Of a stretch of 64,000 nt of DNA, positions 7,510 to 16,405 are shown piece by piece. This DNA comes from Actinomycetospora corticicola (GTDB taxonomy: Bacteria > Actinomycetota > Actinomycetes > Mycobacteriales > Pseudonocardiaceae): contig NZ_JACCBN010000001.1 in NCBI RefSeq assembly GCF_013409505.1, positions 3,410,001-3,474,000 of the forward strand, written 5' to 3'. Positions within the stretch are counted from its first letter, which is position 1. The number at the start of each line of letters is the position of its first letter. The notes beneath the pieces are model-generated. The model did no database searches, was not told the DNA's origin, and saw only the letters and a program-made list of their open reading frames with translations. Both the position numbers and the translations under genes were made by a program.

Positions 7510-10500
7510 TCAGTCGGCCTCCGGCACCCACCCGAGCTGCACGAGCTCCGGGTCCGCCCGGCGGGTGACGTACTGCGCCCGCCCCGGTGGCAGGTCCTTC
7601 GCGCGCACGCCGTGCAGCAGGGCGCCCTCCTCGCGCGGGCCCGAGAGCAGCAGTCCCGGGGTGCCGAGCTCGCGCAGCCGCCGCAGCACCGGCGCCATCA
7701 TCGCCGCCGAGGCCCCGGCCGCCGACCGGGCGAGCACCACGTGCAGCCCGACGTCCCGGCCCTGCGGCAGCAGGTCGAGCAGCGCCGTGAGCGGGTCCCC
7801 GCCCGGCGTCGCGACCAGGTCGTGGTCGTCGACGACCACGAGCATGTGCGGGCCGTCCCACCAGTCGCGAGCCCGTAGCCGCGCCGGGGTCACCTCCGGC
7901 CCCGGCAGCCGGGCCGTCATCCTCTCCGCCGCCGCGGGCAGGGTGCGGGCCGCCGCGGGGGCGGAGCCGAGGTACACCGACAGGTGCTCGGGCGGCACCG
8001 CGTCGAGCAGCGTGCGCCGGTAGTCGACCACCACCACCCGCAGGTCCTCCGGCGGGTGCGCGGCGCACAGCGCGGTCACCACCGCCCGCAGCGCGGCCGT
8101 CCGACCGGACCCGGCGTCCCCGAGGACCAGCAGGTGCGGGTCGCGACCGCCGAGCAGGTCGAGCGTGAGCGGGCCGAGGTCGCTCTCCCGCCGTCCGACC
8201 GCCCCGGGTGGCAGGTCGGCCAGCTCCACCTGCGGGGGCAGCATCCGGATCGGCGGCGCGACCGGTCCCGACCAGGCGGCCGCGACCCGCGCCGCGGTGG
8301 TCGCCGCATCTTCGGTGCAGCCCGACCCGTCGGTGATCACCGGAAGCGCGAGCTGCGCCCGGGACCCTGCCCCGACCAGGGCGCGCCCCGGCGTCGGCGG
8401 CACCGTCCGCGCGGCGCGGCGGTCGATCAGGGAGTCCGCCGGATCGCCCAGCCGGAGCTCGATGCGGGTCCCGAGGGCGTCGCGCAGCGCCGGCCGCAGG
8501 TCCCACCACCGACCGGCCGTCACCACGAGGTGCAGCCCGTGGCCGAGCCCGCGGGTGGCGAGGGCCGTCAGCCGCGGCTCGAGGTCCTCGAACTCCGCAC
8601 GCAGGACGCCCCAGTCGTCGACCAGGAGCAGCACGTCGGGCTCGGGCTCCGGGACGGCGACCGCGGTCGAGGGGCGCTCCCCCGGCCCGGCTCCCCGCGC
8701 GGCGGAGGAGCGCTCGCGATCGGCCACCAGCGTCTCGAGCTGGGCGACCAGCCGCCGCACCACCTCCGGGCGCTGCCGGCCCGCCACCCCGCCGACGTGC
8801 GGCCAGCCCGCCAGCGCCGCCAACGACCCGCCGCCGAGGTCGATCGCGTAGACGACGAGCTCGGCCGGGGTGTGGGTGAGCGCGGCGGAGGTGACGAGCG
8901 TGCGCAGGGCGGTGCTGCGGCCCGTGCGGGGTGCGCCGACGACGCCGAGGTGTCCGCCGGTGCCGGACAGGTCGACGACCAGGGGCTCCTGGGCCTGCCG
9001 GTCGGGCCGGTCGACGACGCCGAGACCGACGGCCAGGAGTCCGGGCCGCGGCGCGAGCAGGCCGCTCCCCGCCGTGAGGGCGGGCCGGGGCAGCACCGCG
9101 GTCAGCGGCAGGGCCGCCGGCAACGGCGGGAGCCACACCTGGTGCACCGGGTCGGCGGCCGCCCGCAGGCGGTCGACGACGACGTCGAGGGTGGACCGCT
9201 GCTCGGGGTCGGAGAGGGCGGGCCCGAGGGCCGGCAGCACGTCGGCGGCGTCGCCCCGACCGTCGAAGGCCCGGAACACCCGACACCGCGGGTGCCGCAC
9301 GACCCCGCGCACCGGCTCGACGTACGGCGCGGACACCGTCGAGACGCGCAACCGCCGGTACACGCTGGTGTCGACCTTGAGGTAGGCCGAGCCCGGTACC
9401 GGGGGCAGGTCGAACGCGTCGGTGTTGCCGATGACGGTGCGGCTCTCGGCGGCGGAGAACGTGCGCAGGGCCAGCCGGTAGGACAGGTGCGAGTCCAGCC
9501 CGCGCAGCCGTCCCTCCTCGAGGCGCTGCGTCGCGAGCAGCAGGTGCACGCCGAGCGAGCGGCCGACGCGGCCGATCTGCACGAACAGGTCGATGAAGTC
9601 CGGCTGCGCGGTGAGCAGCTCGGAGAACTCGTCGACGACCACGAGCAGGTGCGGCATCACCGGGACCGCTCCACCGCGCGCGACCCGCAGCCGCCGGTGC
9701 TCGCGGATGCCGGTGAGGTGACCCGCGTCCCGGAGCACCTCCTCACGGCGGCGCAGCTCGGAGCGCAGCGCGTCGCCGAATCGCTCGACGGTCTCCGGGT
9801 CGTCCTCCAGGTCGGTGATCGACCCCGCGACGTGCGGCAGCGTGGCCATCCCCGCGAACGTCGCCCCGCCCTTGTAGTCGACGAGCACGAGGGCCAGGTC
9901 GTCCGGCGGGTGCGTGGCGGCGAGCCCGGTCACGAGGGTGCGGAGCAGTTCCGACTTGCCCGACCCGGTCGCCCCGACGACGAGCCCGTGGGGCCCCATC
10001 CCGGACAGCGCCGCCTCCTTGAGGTCGAGCACCACCGGCGCCCCGTCCCCGTCGACGCCGAGCGGCACCCGCAGCAGCTCGGCCTCCGACCGGGGCCGCC
10101 ACGTGTCGGCGGGGTCGAGCGCGGCGACGTCGTCCACGCCGAGGAGGTCGGCCAGCCCGCCGACCTCGGCCAGGGCCCCGCGCCCGGCCCGCCGGGACAG
10201 CCGCATCGGGGCGAGGCGCCGCGCCAGCGTCTCCGCCTCGGCGAGGCCGAGGACGTCCGGGACGAGCTCCGTCACGACGGCGAGCCCGGCCAGCTCCGGC
10301 GGCGGGGTCCCGTCCCGCCCGCGGCGGACCTCCAGACCGGGCGGGCCGTCCACGTGCACGGTGACCTCGGCCGCCCCGGGGCGGTCCAGCGGGTCGGCGA
10401 GGACGTGCAGCACGCCGACCCCGAGCCCCGGCAGGTCCCCGAGCGGGTCGGGCACCGGCAGCGCGCCGTCGACGAGGACGACGAGCGCGGGCCCGGCAGG

Positions 10501-11457
10501 CCCCGGCGTCCGGAACGGGGAGAGGGACGGGGACGGACGTGCGGCGCGCCGGCGCTCGAGCTCCGCGCCGAGCAGGAGACGGAGCCCGTCCGCGTCCTCG
10601 GCGACGAGCAGGCCGGTGCCGTCGACGCCGCCGCCGGCGGGGTGCCGGGCGTGCGGCAGCCACTTGACCCAGTCCCAGGCCGCGCGGGCGGCCTCCGCGT
10701 CCGGGCCGTCCGGGCAGCAGACCGCGACCCGGACGTCGTCGGGCGCGTGCAGGCCCACGAGCTGGGCGAGCACCGCGCGGGCGAGGGCGCGCCCGCGGAC
10801 GGGGTCGCCGACCACCGCCACGGCACCGTGCAGCGGGACGGCGACCGGGACGTCCGGCACCGGCCCGAGCCGGTCGACGAGACGCCGGGCGGCGGCCTCG
10901 GTGCCGGGGTCGCGCGGCCGGGTGGGGTCGGCGTCGGCGAGGACCGGGGCGGCGAGCCCGGGGACCCGGGCCCGACCGACGCGCAGCACGAGGAAGTCGG
11001 GATCGTCGGGCCGGCGCTCCCAGAGCCGCTCGGCGCGTTCCGGGAGGCCGACGAGCAGCGGCGGGTCGGGGTGCTGCTCCTCGGCGACGCGGCGCTGGTC
11101 GTCCGCGGCGGCCCGCAGCTCGGCCCGGACCGCGGCGAGGTGCGCGACGTAGCGCAGCCGCGCGTCGGTGCCCTCCTCGCGCGACCGACCCCGCGTCGTC
11201 AGGATCATCAGCAGGCCCATGCCGAGGGCGCCGAGCACGAAGATGCCGCCGGCGAGGAAGGAGACCGGATTCCGGTTGACGATCGCGAACACCAGGATCC
11301 CGCCGCCGCCGAGCAGCGGGAACAGCGCGTACGTCCACGGCGTGGGCGGTCCGCCGCCGCTCGACGCGGGCGGATCGACGAGGCGGACGGGTCCGGGAGT
11401 TGGTCGAACCGGCCCACCGCGGGGTGGTCGGTGCACGAGGATGTCGTTCATGGCCAT
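7510..11457 (-). CDS. eccC: Type VII secretion ATPase EccC (fused EccCa/EccCb)
   Basis: Motor of the ESX system: a 1315-residue FtsK/SpoIIIE-type protein with two transmembrane helices near the N-terminus (from Trp41 and from about residue 65) and three tandem ATPase domains. ATPase 1 has a complete Walker A GATGSGKS (about residue 497) and Walker B LLVVVDEF. ATPase 2 (GAPRTGRST, about 842; LLLVDDW) and ATPase 3 (GDAGSGRT, about 1114; VVVDDHD) have the degenerate P-loops usual for substrate-binding domains. Mycobacterial loci often split this gene; here it is one reading frame. The ATG at 11457 has GGGGAGGG 10 nt upstream. The start region overlaps the divergent eccD start. Confidence 0.93.
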   Translation of the reverse strand: MAMNDILVHRPPRGGPVRPTPGPVRLVDPPASSGGGPPTPWTYALFPLLGGGGILVFAIVNRNPVSFLAGGIFVLGALGMGLLMILTTRGRSREEGTDARLRYVAHLAAVRAELRAAADDQRRVAEEQHPDPPLLVGLPERAERLWERRPDDPDFLVLRVGRARVPGLAAPVLADADPTRPRDPGTEAAARRLVDRLGPVPDVPVAVPLHGAVAVVGDPVRGRALARAVLAQLVGLHAPDDVRVAVCCPDGPDAEAARAAWDWVKWLPHARHPAGGGVDGTGLLVAEDADGLRLLLGAELERRRAARPSPSLSPFRTPGPAGPALVVLVDGALPVPDPLGDLPGLGVGVLHVLADPLDRPGAAEVTVHVDGPPGLEVRRGRDGTPPPELAGLAVVTELVPDVLGLAEAETLARRLAPMRLSRRAGRGALAEVGGLADLLGVDDVAALDPADTWRPRSEAELLRVPLGVDGDGAPVVLDLKEAALSGMGPHGLVVGATGSGKSELLRTLVTGLAATHPPDDLALVLVDYKGGATFAGMATLPHVAGSITDLEDDPETVERFGDALRSELRRREEVLRDAGHLTGIREHRRLRVARGGAVPVMPHLLVVVDEFSELLTAQPDFIDLFVQIGRVGRSLGVHLLLATQRLEEGRLRGLDSHLSYRLALRTFSAAESRTVIGNTDAFDLPPVPGSAYLKVDTSVYRRLRVSTVSAPYVEPVRGVVRHPRCRVFRAFDGRGDAADVLPALGPALSDPEQRSTLDVVVDRLRAAADPVHQVWLPPLPAALPLTAVLPRPALTAGSGLLAPRPGLLAVGLGVVDRPDRQAQEPLVVDLSGTGGHLGVVGAPRTGRSTALRTLVTSAALTHTPAELVVYAIDLGGGSLAALAGWPHVGGVAGRQRPEVVRRLVAQLETLVADRERSSAARGAGPGERPSTAVAVPEPEPDVLLLVDDWGVLRAEFEDLEPRLTALATRGLGHGLHLVVTAGRWWDLRPALRDALGTRIELRLGDPADSLIDRRAARTVPPTPGRALVGAGSRAQLALPVITDGSGCTEDAATTAARVAAAWSGPVAPPIRMLPPQVELADLPPGAVGRRESDLGPLTLDLLGGRDPHLLVLGDAGSGRTAALRAVVTALCAAHPPEDLRVVVVDYRRTLLDAVPPEHLSVYLGSAPAAARTLPAAAERMTARLPGPEVTPARLRARDWWDGPHMLVVVDDHDLVATPGGDPLTALLDLLPQGRDVGLHVVLARSAAGASAAMMAPVLRRLRELGTPGLLLSGPREEGALLHGVRAKDLPPGRAQYVTRRADPELVQLGWVPEAD

Positions 11458-12883
11458 GGCCCGTCAGCCCTCCCCGCCCGCGACCGGCGGCCGGGAGGCC
11501 TCCGGGGGCGCCTGGTGCACGGTGCGGGTCCGCGGGCCGGAGGGCGCCGTGGACGCGGCGCTCCCGGCGGACGCGACGGTGGCCGAGGTCGTCGACGAGC
11601 TCGCGGCCCGGCTGCTCCCCGGCGCACCGTTGGTCCGGGGCGCGGACGGACGGCCCTGGTACCTGCACCCCACCGGAGCCGGCCCGCTCCCGCCCGGCGT
11701 CTCGCTCGAGTCCGCGGGAGTGCGCGACGGCGACGTGCTGCACCTCGGGCCGTGGCCGATGCCGCGCCCCGCGCAGCCGGTCGACGACGGACTCGTCGCC
11801 CTCGCCGCGGGCGCGAGCCGGGCGCCGCGCTGGACCGTGCGCCGCGTCGGGGTGCTGGTGACGACGCTGCTGGTCGCGGTGTCGGCGGTCGGGGCGGCCG
11901 TGTCGCTCGCGGTCCCGGGCGGGCCGCTCGTGCCGCTGGCGCTCGCGGCGCTGCTGCTCGGGCTGGCGGCGCTGCAGCGCCGCGCCCGCCCGACCACGCC
12001 GCTCGACGCGGCACCGGCCGCCGACCTCCCGACGCTCGGGGCCGGGCTGGCCTCGCTGCCGGCGTGGGTCGCGGCCGGGGTGGCCGTGGGTCTCGCGGTG
12101 CGTGGCGGCCTGTCACCCGTGCTGACGCTCGCGGGGTCGGCGCTCGCGGTGGGAGCCGGGGCGGCCTGGCTGGTGTTGGGCGAACGCGGGCCCTGGTGGG
12201 CCGCCGCGGGGACGCTCGGGGTCGGGGTCTCGCTGCCCTCGGCCCTGGTGGCCGGCGGGGTGCTGCCCGCCCCGCGGGCGATCGCCGTGGCACTCACGCT
12301 CTGGTTGGTGCTGCTCGTGGCGCTGCCCTGGCTCGTCACCCGCAGCCGCACCTGGATCGAGCCGCGCGCGGACGCCGAGCATCTCGTCGACCACGCCGCC
12401 GCGACCCGGCACACCCTCGACGCGGCGGTGTCGGCGGGCAGCGCGGCGGCGGCCGTGGGGCTGTGGGTGCTGGCGACCTCGTCGGGCGGCGGCATCGTCC
12501 TCGGCTTCTGTCTGGCCGTGTCGGCCACGGCGGCCCTGCGGGCCCGGCGGTCGCTGTTCGTGGGCGAGTCGGCGTCGGTGGTCGGGGCCGGGGTGGTCGG
12601 GCTCGGGGGCGTCGGGTGGGCCCTGGTGCTGACCGGCGGCCCCGGCGTCCGCGGGGTCGTCGCGGTGGTGGCCGTCGCCGCGGTCGGAGCGCTGGTCGGG
12701 CTGGGTGGGGCGCTGCGCACGGCGGAGGTGACCGACGACGGGGTGGCGGCCTGGTGGCGCCGCCCCCGCACGCAGCGCCTCCTGGGGTGGTGCGAGACCG
12801 GGGTGGCCGTCGCGGTGCTGCCGCTGCTGGCCGGGGTCCTGGGCATCTACGCCGCCGCCGCGGACGCCGGGGCGCGGTTCTAG
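11450..12883 (+). CDS. eccD: Type VII secretion membrane protein EccD
   Basis: Multi-spanning channel component of the ESX machine, about 477 residues from ATG 11450 (alternatives at 11441 and 11456). The N-terminal ~100 residues form a ubiquitin-like domain (VRVRGPEGAVDAALPADATV), then about 11 hydrophobic helices begin near TLLVAVSAVGAAVSLAV. The ACGAGG at about 11435-11440 suits the 11450 start best. The gene is divergent from eccC with overlapping start codons, so each promoter must lie inside the other coding sequence or be shared. Its stop overlaps the stop of the convergent EspC-like gene in a CTAG palindrome. Confidence 0.88.
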   Translation: MAMARQPSPPATGGREASGGAWCTVRVRGPEGAVDAALPADATVAEVVDELAARLLPGAPLVRGADGRPWYLHPTGAGPLPPGVSLESAGVRDGDVLHLGPWPMPRPAQPVDDGLVALAAGASRAPRWTVRRVGVLVTTLLVAVSAVGAAVSLAVPGGPLVPLALAALLLGLAALQRRARPTTPLDAAPAADLPTLGAGLASLPAWVAAGVAVGLAVRGGLSPVLTLAGSALAVGAGAAWLVLGERGPWWAAAGTLGVGVSLPSALVAGGVLPAPRAIAVALTLWLVLLVALPWLVTRSRTWIEPRADAEHLVDHAAATRHTLDAAVSAGSAAAAVGLWVLATSSGGGIVLGFCLAVSATAALRARRSLFVGESASVVGAGVVGLGGVGWALVLTGGPGVRGVVAVVAVAAVGALVGLGGALRTAEVTDDGVAAWWRRPRTQRLLGWCETGVAVAVLPLLAGVLGIYAAAADAGARF

Positions 12884-13212
12884 CGGCCCGCCGCCGCGTC
12901 CGACGTGCCCGCGATCGTCCCGTCGATCGCCGTGCCGGCGCCGCCGTCGACCGTCTCGTAGGTGCCGGCGGCGGTGACCACGTTGCCGGCGGCAGCCGCC
13001 GCGGCGTTCGCCAGCTCCTGCGTCCGGCTCTGCAGCTCCGCCCCGAGTGCGGCGAGGGCGCCCGCGAGCCCGCCGCCGTTCACCCCGCCGCCGGCCGAAC
13101 CCGCCGCCCCCGCGGCCTGCGCACCCGCCGTCGAGAACCCGCCCCCGGCCGTGGTGAGCTCCCCCGCCCCCGCGCGCATCGCGGCGGTGTCGGCGTCGAA
13201 CGGCTGGGACAT
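12880..13212 (-). CDS. EspC-like type VII secretion substrate
   Basis: A 110-residue Ala/Gly-rich helical protein with the layout of EspC/T7SS-target families: a short polar N-terminus (MSQPFDADTAAMRAGAGEL), helix-forming Ala-rich segments and a YxxxD secretion motif (Y85-ETV-D89). It lacks a W-x-G turn, so it is not a WXG100 protein. Position at the end of the ESX locus supports the assignment. ATG 13212 follows GGAGCAACCC, a usable ribosome-binding site. It converges on eccD with four shared bases. Low complexity makes family assignment uncertain. Confidence 0.7.
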   Translation of the reverse strand: MSQPFDADTAAMRAGAGELTTAGGGFSTAGAQAAGAAGSAGGGVNGGGLAGALAALGAELQSRTQELANAAAAAAGNVVTAAGTYETVDGGAGTAIDGTIAGTSDAAAGR

Positions 13213-13351
13213 GGGTTGCTCCTGACCCCTCGGTGGTGATCGACGTCCTCACGGTAGGAGGGCGTCCCGCGCCGTGGGTGCCGTTTCGCAGAAGTCGACC
13301 GAGCAGGAAATCGGTGGGGCGCCGGGCCCGTCCGACCTACCGTCCTGCGAC

Positions 13352-14518
13352 GTGGAACGCATCAACGAACGCCTCGTGAACTGGGCGTCCATCCTCGATG
13401 CCGGCACGCGGGAGCAGGCCGAGACCGCGTCGCGGCTGCCCTTCGTCCACCCGCACATCGCCCTGATGCCAGACGCGCACCTCGGCCGCGGCGCTACCGT
13501 CGGCTCGGTCATCCCGACCGAGCGCGCCATCGTCCCCGCCGCCGTCGGCGTCGACATCGGCTGCGGGATGGCCGCCGTGCGGACGCAGTTCACCCGCGAC
13601 CGCTTCGCCGGCGACCTCGCGCCGCTGCGGCGGGCGATCGAGCGGGCGATCCCGCTCAACGCCGGCCAGCAGAACCGGACGGTCGTGGCGACGGCCGAGC
13701 CGCGCGTCGAGGAGCTGACGGAGCGGGCCGAGCGGGCCGGCTTCGACCCGGCCCGGGACAAGAAGGACTGGGCGCTGCAGCTCGGCAGCCTCGGCTCCGG
13801 CAACCACTTCATCGAGGTGACCGTCGACGAGCGGGACCGCGTCTGGCTGTTCCTGCACTCCGGGTCCCGCGGTGTGGGCAACAAGATCGCGCAGCGGCAC
13901 ATGAAGGTCGCGCAGGACGCCATGACCCGCTGGTGGATCGAGCTGCCGCACCGCGACCTCGCCTACCTCGTGGAGGGCACCCGGGAGTTCTGGGCCTACA
14001 TCCGCGAGCTGCGGTGGGCCCAGCACTTCGCGCTGCTCAACCGCGAGGAGATGATGGACCGGGTGGTGCGGCAGACCGCGGAATTCGTCGGTGAGCCGGT
14101 GATCGAGCAGGAGCGGATCAACTGCCATCACAACTACACCGAGCAGGAGACGCACTTCGGCAAGCAGGTGTGGGTCTCCCGCAAGGGCGCCATCAACGCC
14201 GAGCCGGGTCGTCCCGGACTGATCCCGGGCTCGATGGGGACGGCGTCCTACGTGGTGACGGGTCGGGGCGACGCGATGAGCCTGAACAGCTCGCCGCACG
14301 GCGCGGGCCGGGCCTACTCGCGGACGAAGGCGCGGAGGACGTTCACCATCGAGCAGCTCCGCGAGGCGATGGCGGGGATCGAGTACCGGGACACCGACGC
14401 GTTCCTGGACGAGATCCCGGCGGCGTACAAGGACGTCGACGTCGTGATGGCGGACGCGGCCGACCTCGTGGAGGTCCGCCACACGCTCCGCCAGATCGTC
14501 AACGTGAAGGGCCACTAG
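13352..14518 (+). CDS. rtcB: RtcB-type RNA ligase
   Basis: GTP/Mn-dependent RNA ligase joining 2',3'-cyclic-phosphate or 3'-phosphate ends to 5'-OH ends, used in RNA repair. All signature blocks are present: PDAHLGRGATVGS, GVDIGCGM (metal-binding Cys), GSLGSGNHFIEV, LHSGSRGVGN, NCHHNY, RKGAINAEPGRPGLIPGSMG and SSPHGAGR (guanylylated His). The length of 388 from GTG 13352 fits the short bacterial form; in-frame residues upstream are unlike the family. No archease or RtcA gene is adjacent. Convergence with nothing downstream suggests monocistronic expression. Confidence 0.92.
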   Translation: MERINERLVNWASILDAGTREQAETASRLPFVHPHIALMPDAHLGRGATVGSVIPTERAIVPAAVGVDIGCGMAAVRTQFTRDRFAGDLAPLRRAIERAIPLNAGQQNRTVVATAEPRVEELTERAERAGFDPARDKKDWALQLGSLGSGNHFIEVTVDERDRVWLFLHSGSRGVGNKIAQRHMKVAQDAMTRWWIELPHRDLAYLVEGTREFWAYIRELRWAQHFALLNREEMMDRVVRQTAEFVGEPVIEQERINCHHNYTEQETHFGKQVWVSRKGAINAEPGRPGLIPGSMGTASYVVTGRGDAMSLNSSPHGAGRAYSRTKARRTFTIEQLREAMAGIEYRDTDAFLDEIPAAYKDVDVVMADAADLVEVRHTLRQIVNVKGH

Positions 14519-14562
14519 GTCCGCCCCGACGGCGGGTCGTCCCCGGCCCGCGCGGTCCGCTC

Positions 14563-14620
14563 GCGAGGTTCACGTCAGGCACCCCGACCGGCCCCGGGAC
14601 CTGCCTCATGTGAACCTCGC
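14563..14620. promoter_or_regulatory. Long inverted repeat between rtcB and phoD
   Basis: Two 18-base arms (GCGAGGTTCACGTCAGGC and its complement with two mismatches) separated by 22 bp. It could terminate rtcB, which ends 45 bp earlier. Alternatively the GTTCAC half-sites resemble PhoP-box units and the downstream gene is a phosphatase, so an operator role is possible. The sequence alone cannot decide. Confidence 0.45.
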
Positions 14621-14720
14621 CTGGTTCGTCCGGATCGGTCTCCCCCTCGACACCGGACGCTCGCCCGGACGTCGCAGCGAGGCCATCCGCACGGCCCCAC
14701 GGCCGGGCGACCATGCAGCG

Positions 14721-16271
14721 GTGTCCCCCACCACCACACGGCGGGCCGTCCTGCTCGGGGGCGCCGCCGCGCTCGCCGCCGCGGCCACCAGCAGCCTCAC
14801 CGTCCCGCGCGCGCTCGCCGCCCCGGCGACCGGCGAGGTGTTCACCCTCGGCGTCGCCTCGGGCGACCCGACCCCCGACGGCGTCGTGCTCTGGACCCGA
14901 CTGGCGCGCGACCCGGAGCGGCCCGACGGCGGGATGACCGAGGGCGCGGTCGAGGTCGACTGGCAGGTCGCCGACGACGAGCGCTTCACCCGCGTCCGGG
15001 CGTCCGGCCGCGCCCGGACCGGGCCGCAGGACGGCTACGCGGTGCACGTCGAACCGCAGGGACTCCCGGCCGGCGGGACCTTCTTCTACCGCTTCGGCGC
15101 GCAGGGCCGGATCTCGCCGGTCGGCGTCACGCGGACGGCCCCCGTACACGGGCTGCAGCCGCTGACCATCGCGTTCGCCTCCTGCGCGATGTACGAGCAC
15201 GGGTACTTCACGGCCTACCGGCACCTGGCGCAGGAGCAGCCCGACGTCGTCCTCTTCCTCGGCGACTACATCTACGAGGAGGCGGCCGGGACCTACCGGG
15301 CCCCGAGCGGCAACCCCCGCAGCTACGACACCCCGGAGCCGCGCGACCTCGCGGGCTACCGCACCCGGTACGCCTACCACCACGCCGACGCCGACCTGCA
15401 GGCCGCGCACGCGGCGGCACCCTGGATCAGCGTGTTCGACGATCACGAGGTCGCGAACAACTGGGCCGGCGACGTCCCCGAGAAGCCCGACCCGGGGTTC
15501 CTGCAGCGCCGGGCCGCCGCGTTCCGGGCCTGGTACGAGAACATGCCGGTGCGCGCGGCGCAGCGGCCGCAGGGCTCGTCGATCCGGTGCTACCGCCGCC
15601 TGCACTGGGGCGACACCGCCACGTTCCACATGCTCGACACCCGGCAGTACCGCGACGACCAGGCCTGCGGCGACACCTACCCGAGCGACTGCGCGGAGCT
15701 GACCGACCCGCGGCGCACGCTGACCGGGGGCGAGCAGGAGCGGTGGCTCGTCGACGGCTTCCGCCGCTCGCGGGCGCGCTGGGACGTCCTCGGCCAGCAG
15801 GTGTTCTTCTCCGCGCTCGACCTCGTGCCCGGCCCGCCGCGCGGCTTCAACCCCGACGCCTGGGACGGCTACGCCGTGGAGCGCGACCGGATCGTCGACG
15901 CGTGGCAGCGGTCCCGGGTCCGCAACGCGGTCGTGCTCTCCGGCGACATCCACACCCAGTACGTGGCCGACGTGAGGGCGCGGTCCGGGGACGCGAGCTC
16001 GCCCGTCGTGGGCACGGAGCTGGTGTCGAGCTCGATCACGTCGGGCGGCGACGGCGCGGACCGGCCGGCGAAGGTCGTCGAGGCGCTCACGGAGAACCCG
16101 CACATCCGTTACGGCACCGACCGGCGCGGCTACCTCACGGCGCGGTTCGAGGCGGACGTGATGCGCACGGCCGTCCGGGTCGTCGACCGCGTCTCGACGC
16201 CGGGTGCCCCGGTGCGGACGGCGGCGGCGTTCACGGTCGCGGACCGCTCGCCGGGCCTGCGTCCGGGCTGA
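14721..16271 (+). CDS. phoD: Tat-exported alkaline phosphatase D family protein
   Basis: Secreted PhoD-type phosphodiesterase/phosphatase (about 516 residues from GTG 14721). The N-terminus carries a Tat signal (TTTRRAVLLGGAAALAAAA) ending near AlaLeuAla. The mature protein starts with the PhoD_N block (FTLGVASGDPTPDGVVLWTR), then metal-binding motifs FASCAMYEHG, LFLGDYIYE, DDHEVANNW and the late LSGDIHTQY. Such enzymes use Fe/Ca cofactors and release phosphate outside the cell during starvation. The longer upstream frame lacks a signal-like start, and the twin-arginine position fixes GTG 14721. A strong hairpin follows the stop. Confidence 0.9.
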   Translation: MSPTTTRRAVLLGGAAALAAAATSSLTVPRALAAPATGEVFTLGVASGDPTPDGVVLWTRLARDPERPDGGMTEGAVEVDWQVADDERFTRVRASGRARTGPQDGYAVHVEPQGLPAGGTFFYRFGAQGRISPVGVTRTAPVHGLQPLTIAFASCAMYEHGYFTAYRHLAQEQPDVVLFLGDYIYEEAAGTYRAPSGNPRSYDTPEPRDLAGYRTRYAYHHADADLQAAHAAAPWISVFDDHEVANNWAGDVPEKPDPGFLQRRAAAFRAWYENMPVRAAQRPQGSSIRCYRRLHWGDTATFHMLDTRQYRDDQACGDTYPSDCAELTDPRRTLTGGEQERWLVDGFRRSRARWDVLGQQVFFSALDLVPGPPRGFNPDAWDGYAVERDRIVDAWQRSRVRNAVVLSGDIHTQYVADVRARSGDASSPVVGTELVSSSITSGGDGADRPAKVVEALTENPHIRYGTDRRGYLTARFEADVMRTAVRVVDRVSTPGAPVRTAAAFTVADRSPGLRPG

Positions 16272-16290
16272 GGGTTACGATGACGAGGAC

Positions 16291-16321
16291 GGCGCCGGGC
16301 TCGTCCCTCGAGCCCGGCGCC
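16291..16321. terminator. Perfect 13-bp hairpin downstream of phoD
   Basis: GGCGCCGGGCTCG, loop TCCCT, CGAGCCCGGCGCC, located 20 bp after the phoD stop and followed by a pyrimidine-rich CCTCCTCTT. It lacks a long T-run, as is usual in GC-rich actinobacteria. It could also end a leftward transcript starting at the iron box at 16406-16424. Confidence 0.75.
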
Positions 16322-16405
16322 CTCCTCTTGCGCAGCCACCTCGGGCGCCACCACAACACCCTCGCGGCCGGTCTGCGGGCGGATCGTCAGTGCTGTCGAT
16401 CTCGC
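16291..16405 (-). ncRNA. Candidate iron-responsive small RNA
   Basis: An IdeR-like box with overlapping TAGGCT hexamers (possible -10) lies at 16406-16424, yet no convincing protein gene lies downstream on the minus strand. About 100 bp leftward is the perfect 13-bp hairpin at 16291-16321. This box-spacer-terminator layout is what an IdeR-controlled small RNA would look like; mycobacteria have one such RNA (MrsI). Only short, unsupported ORFs occur inside. This is a proposal, not an observation of transcription. Confidence 0.25.

Noticed and set aside
7984-13239. 1751-codon plus-strand open frame across eccC
   Set aside because: Shadow of eccC and out-of-frame eccD; composition is Arg/Gly/Pro-rich with no family motif.
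16130-16354. 74-codon minus-strand ORF in the candidate iron-responsive region
   Set aside because: Mostly antisense to phoD, Arg-rich, no ribosome-binding site; not credible as the target of the iron box.
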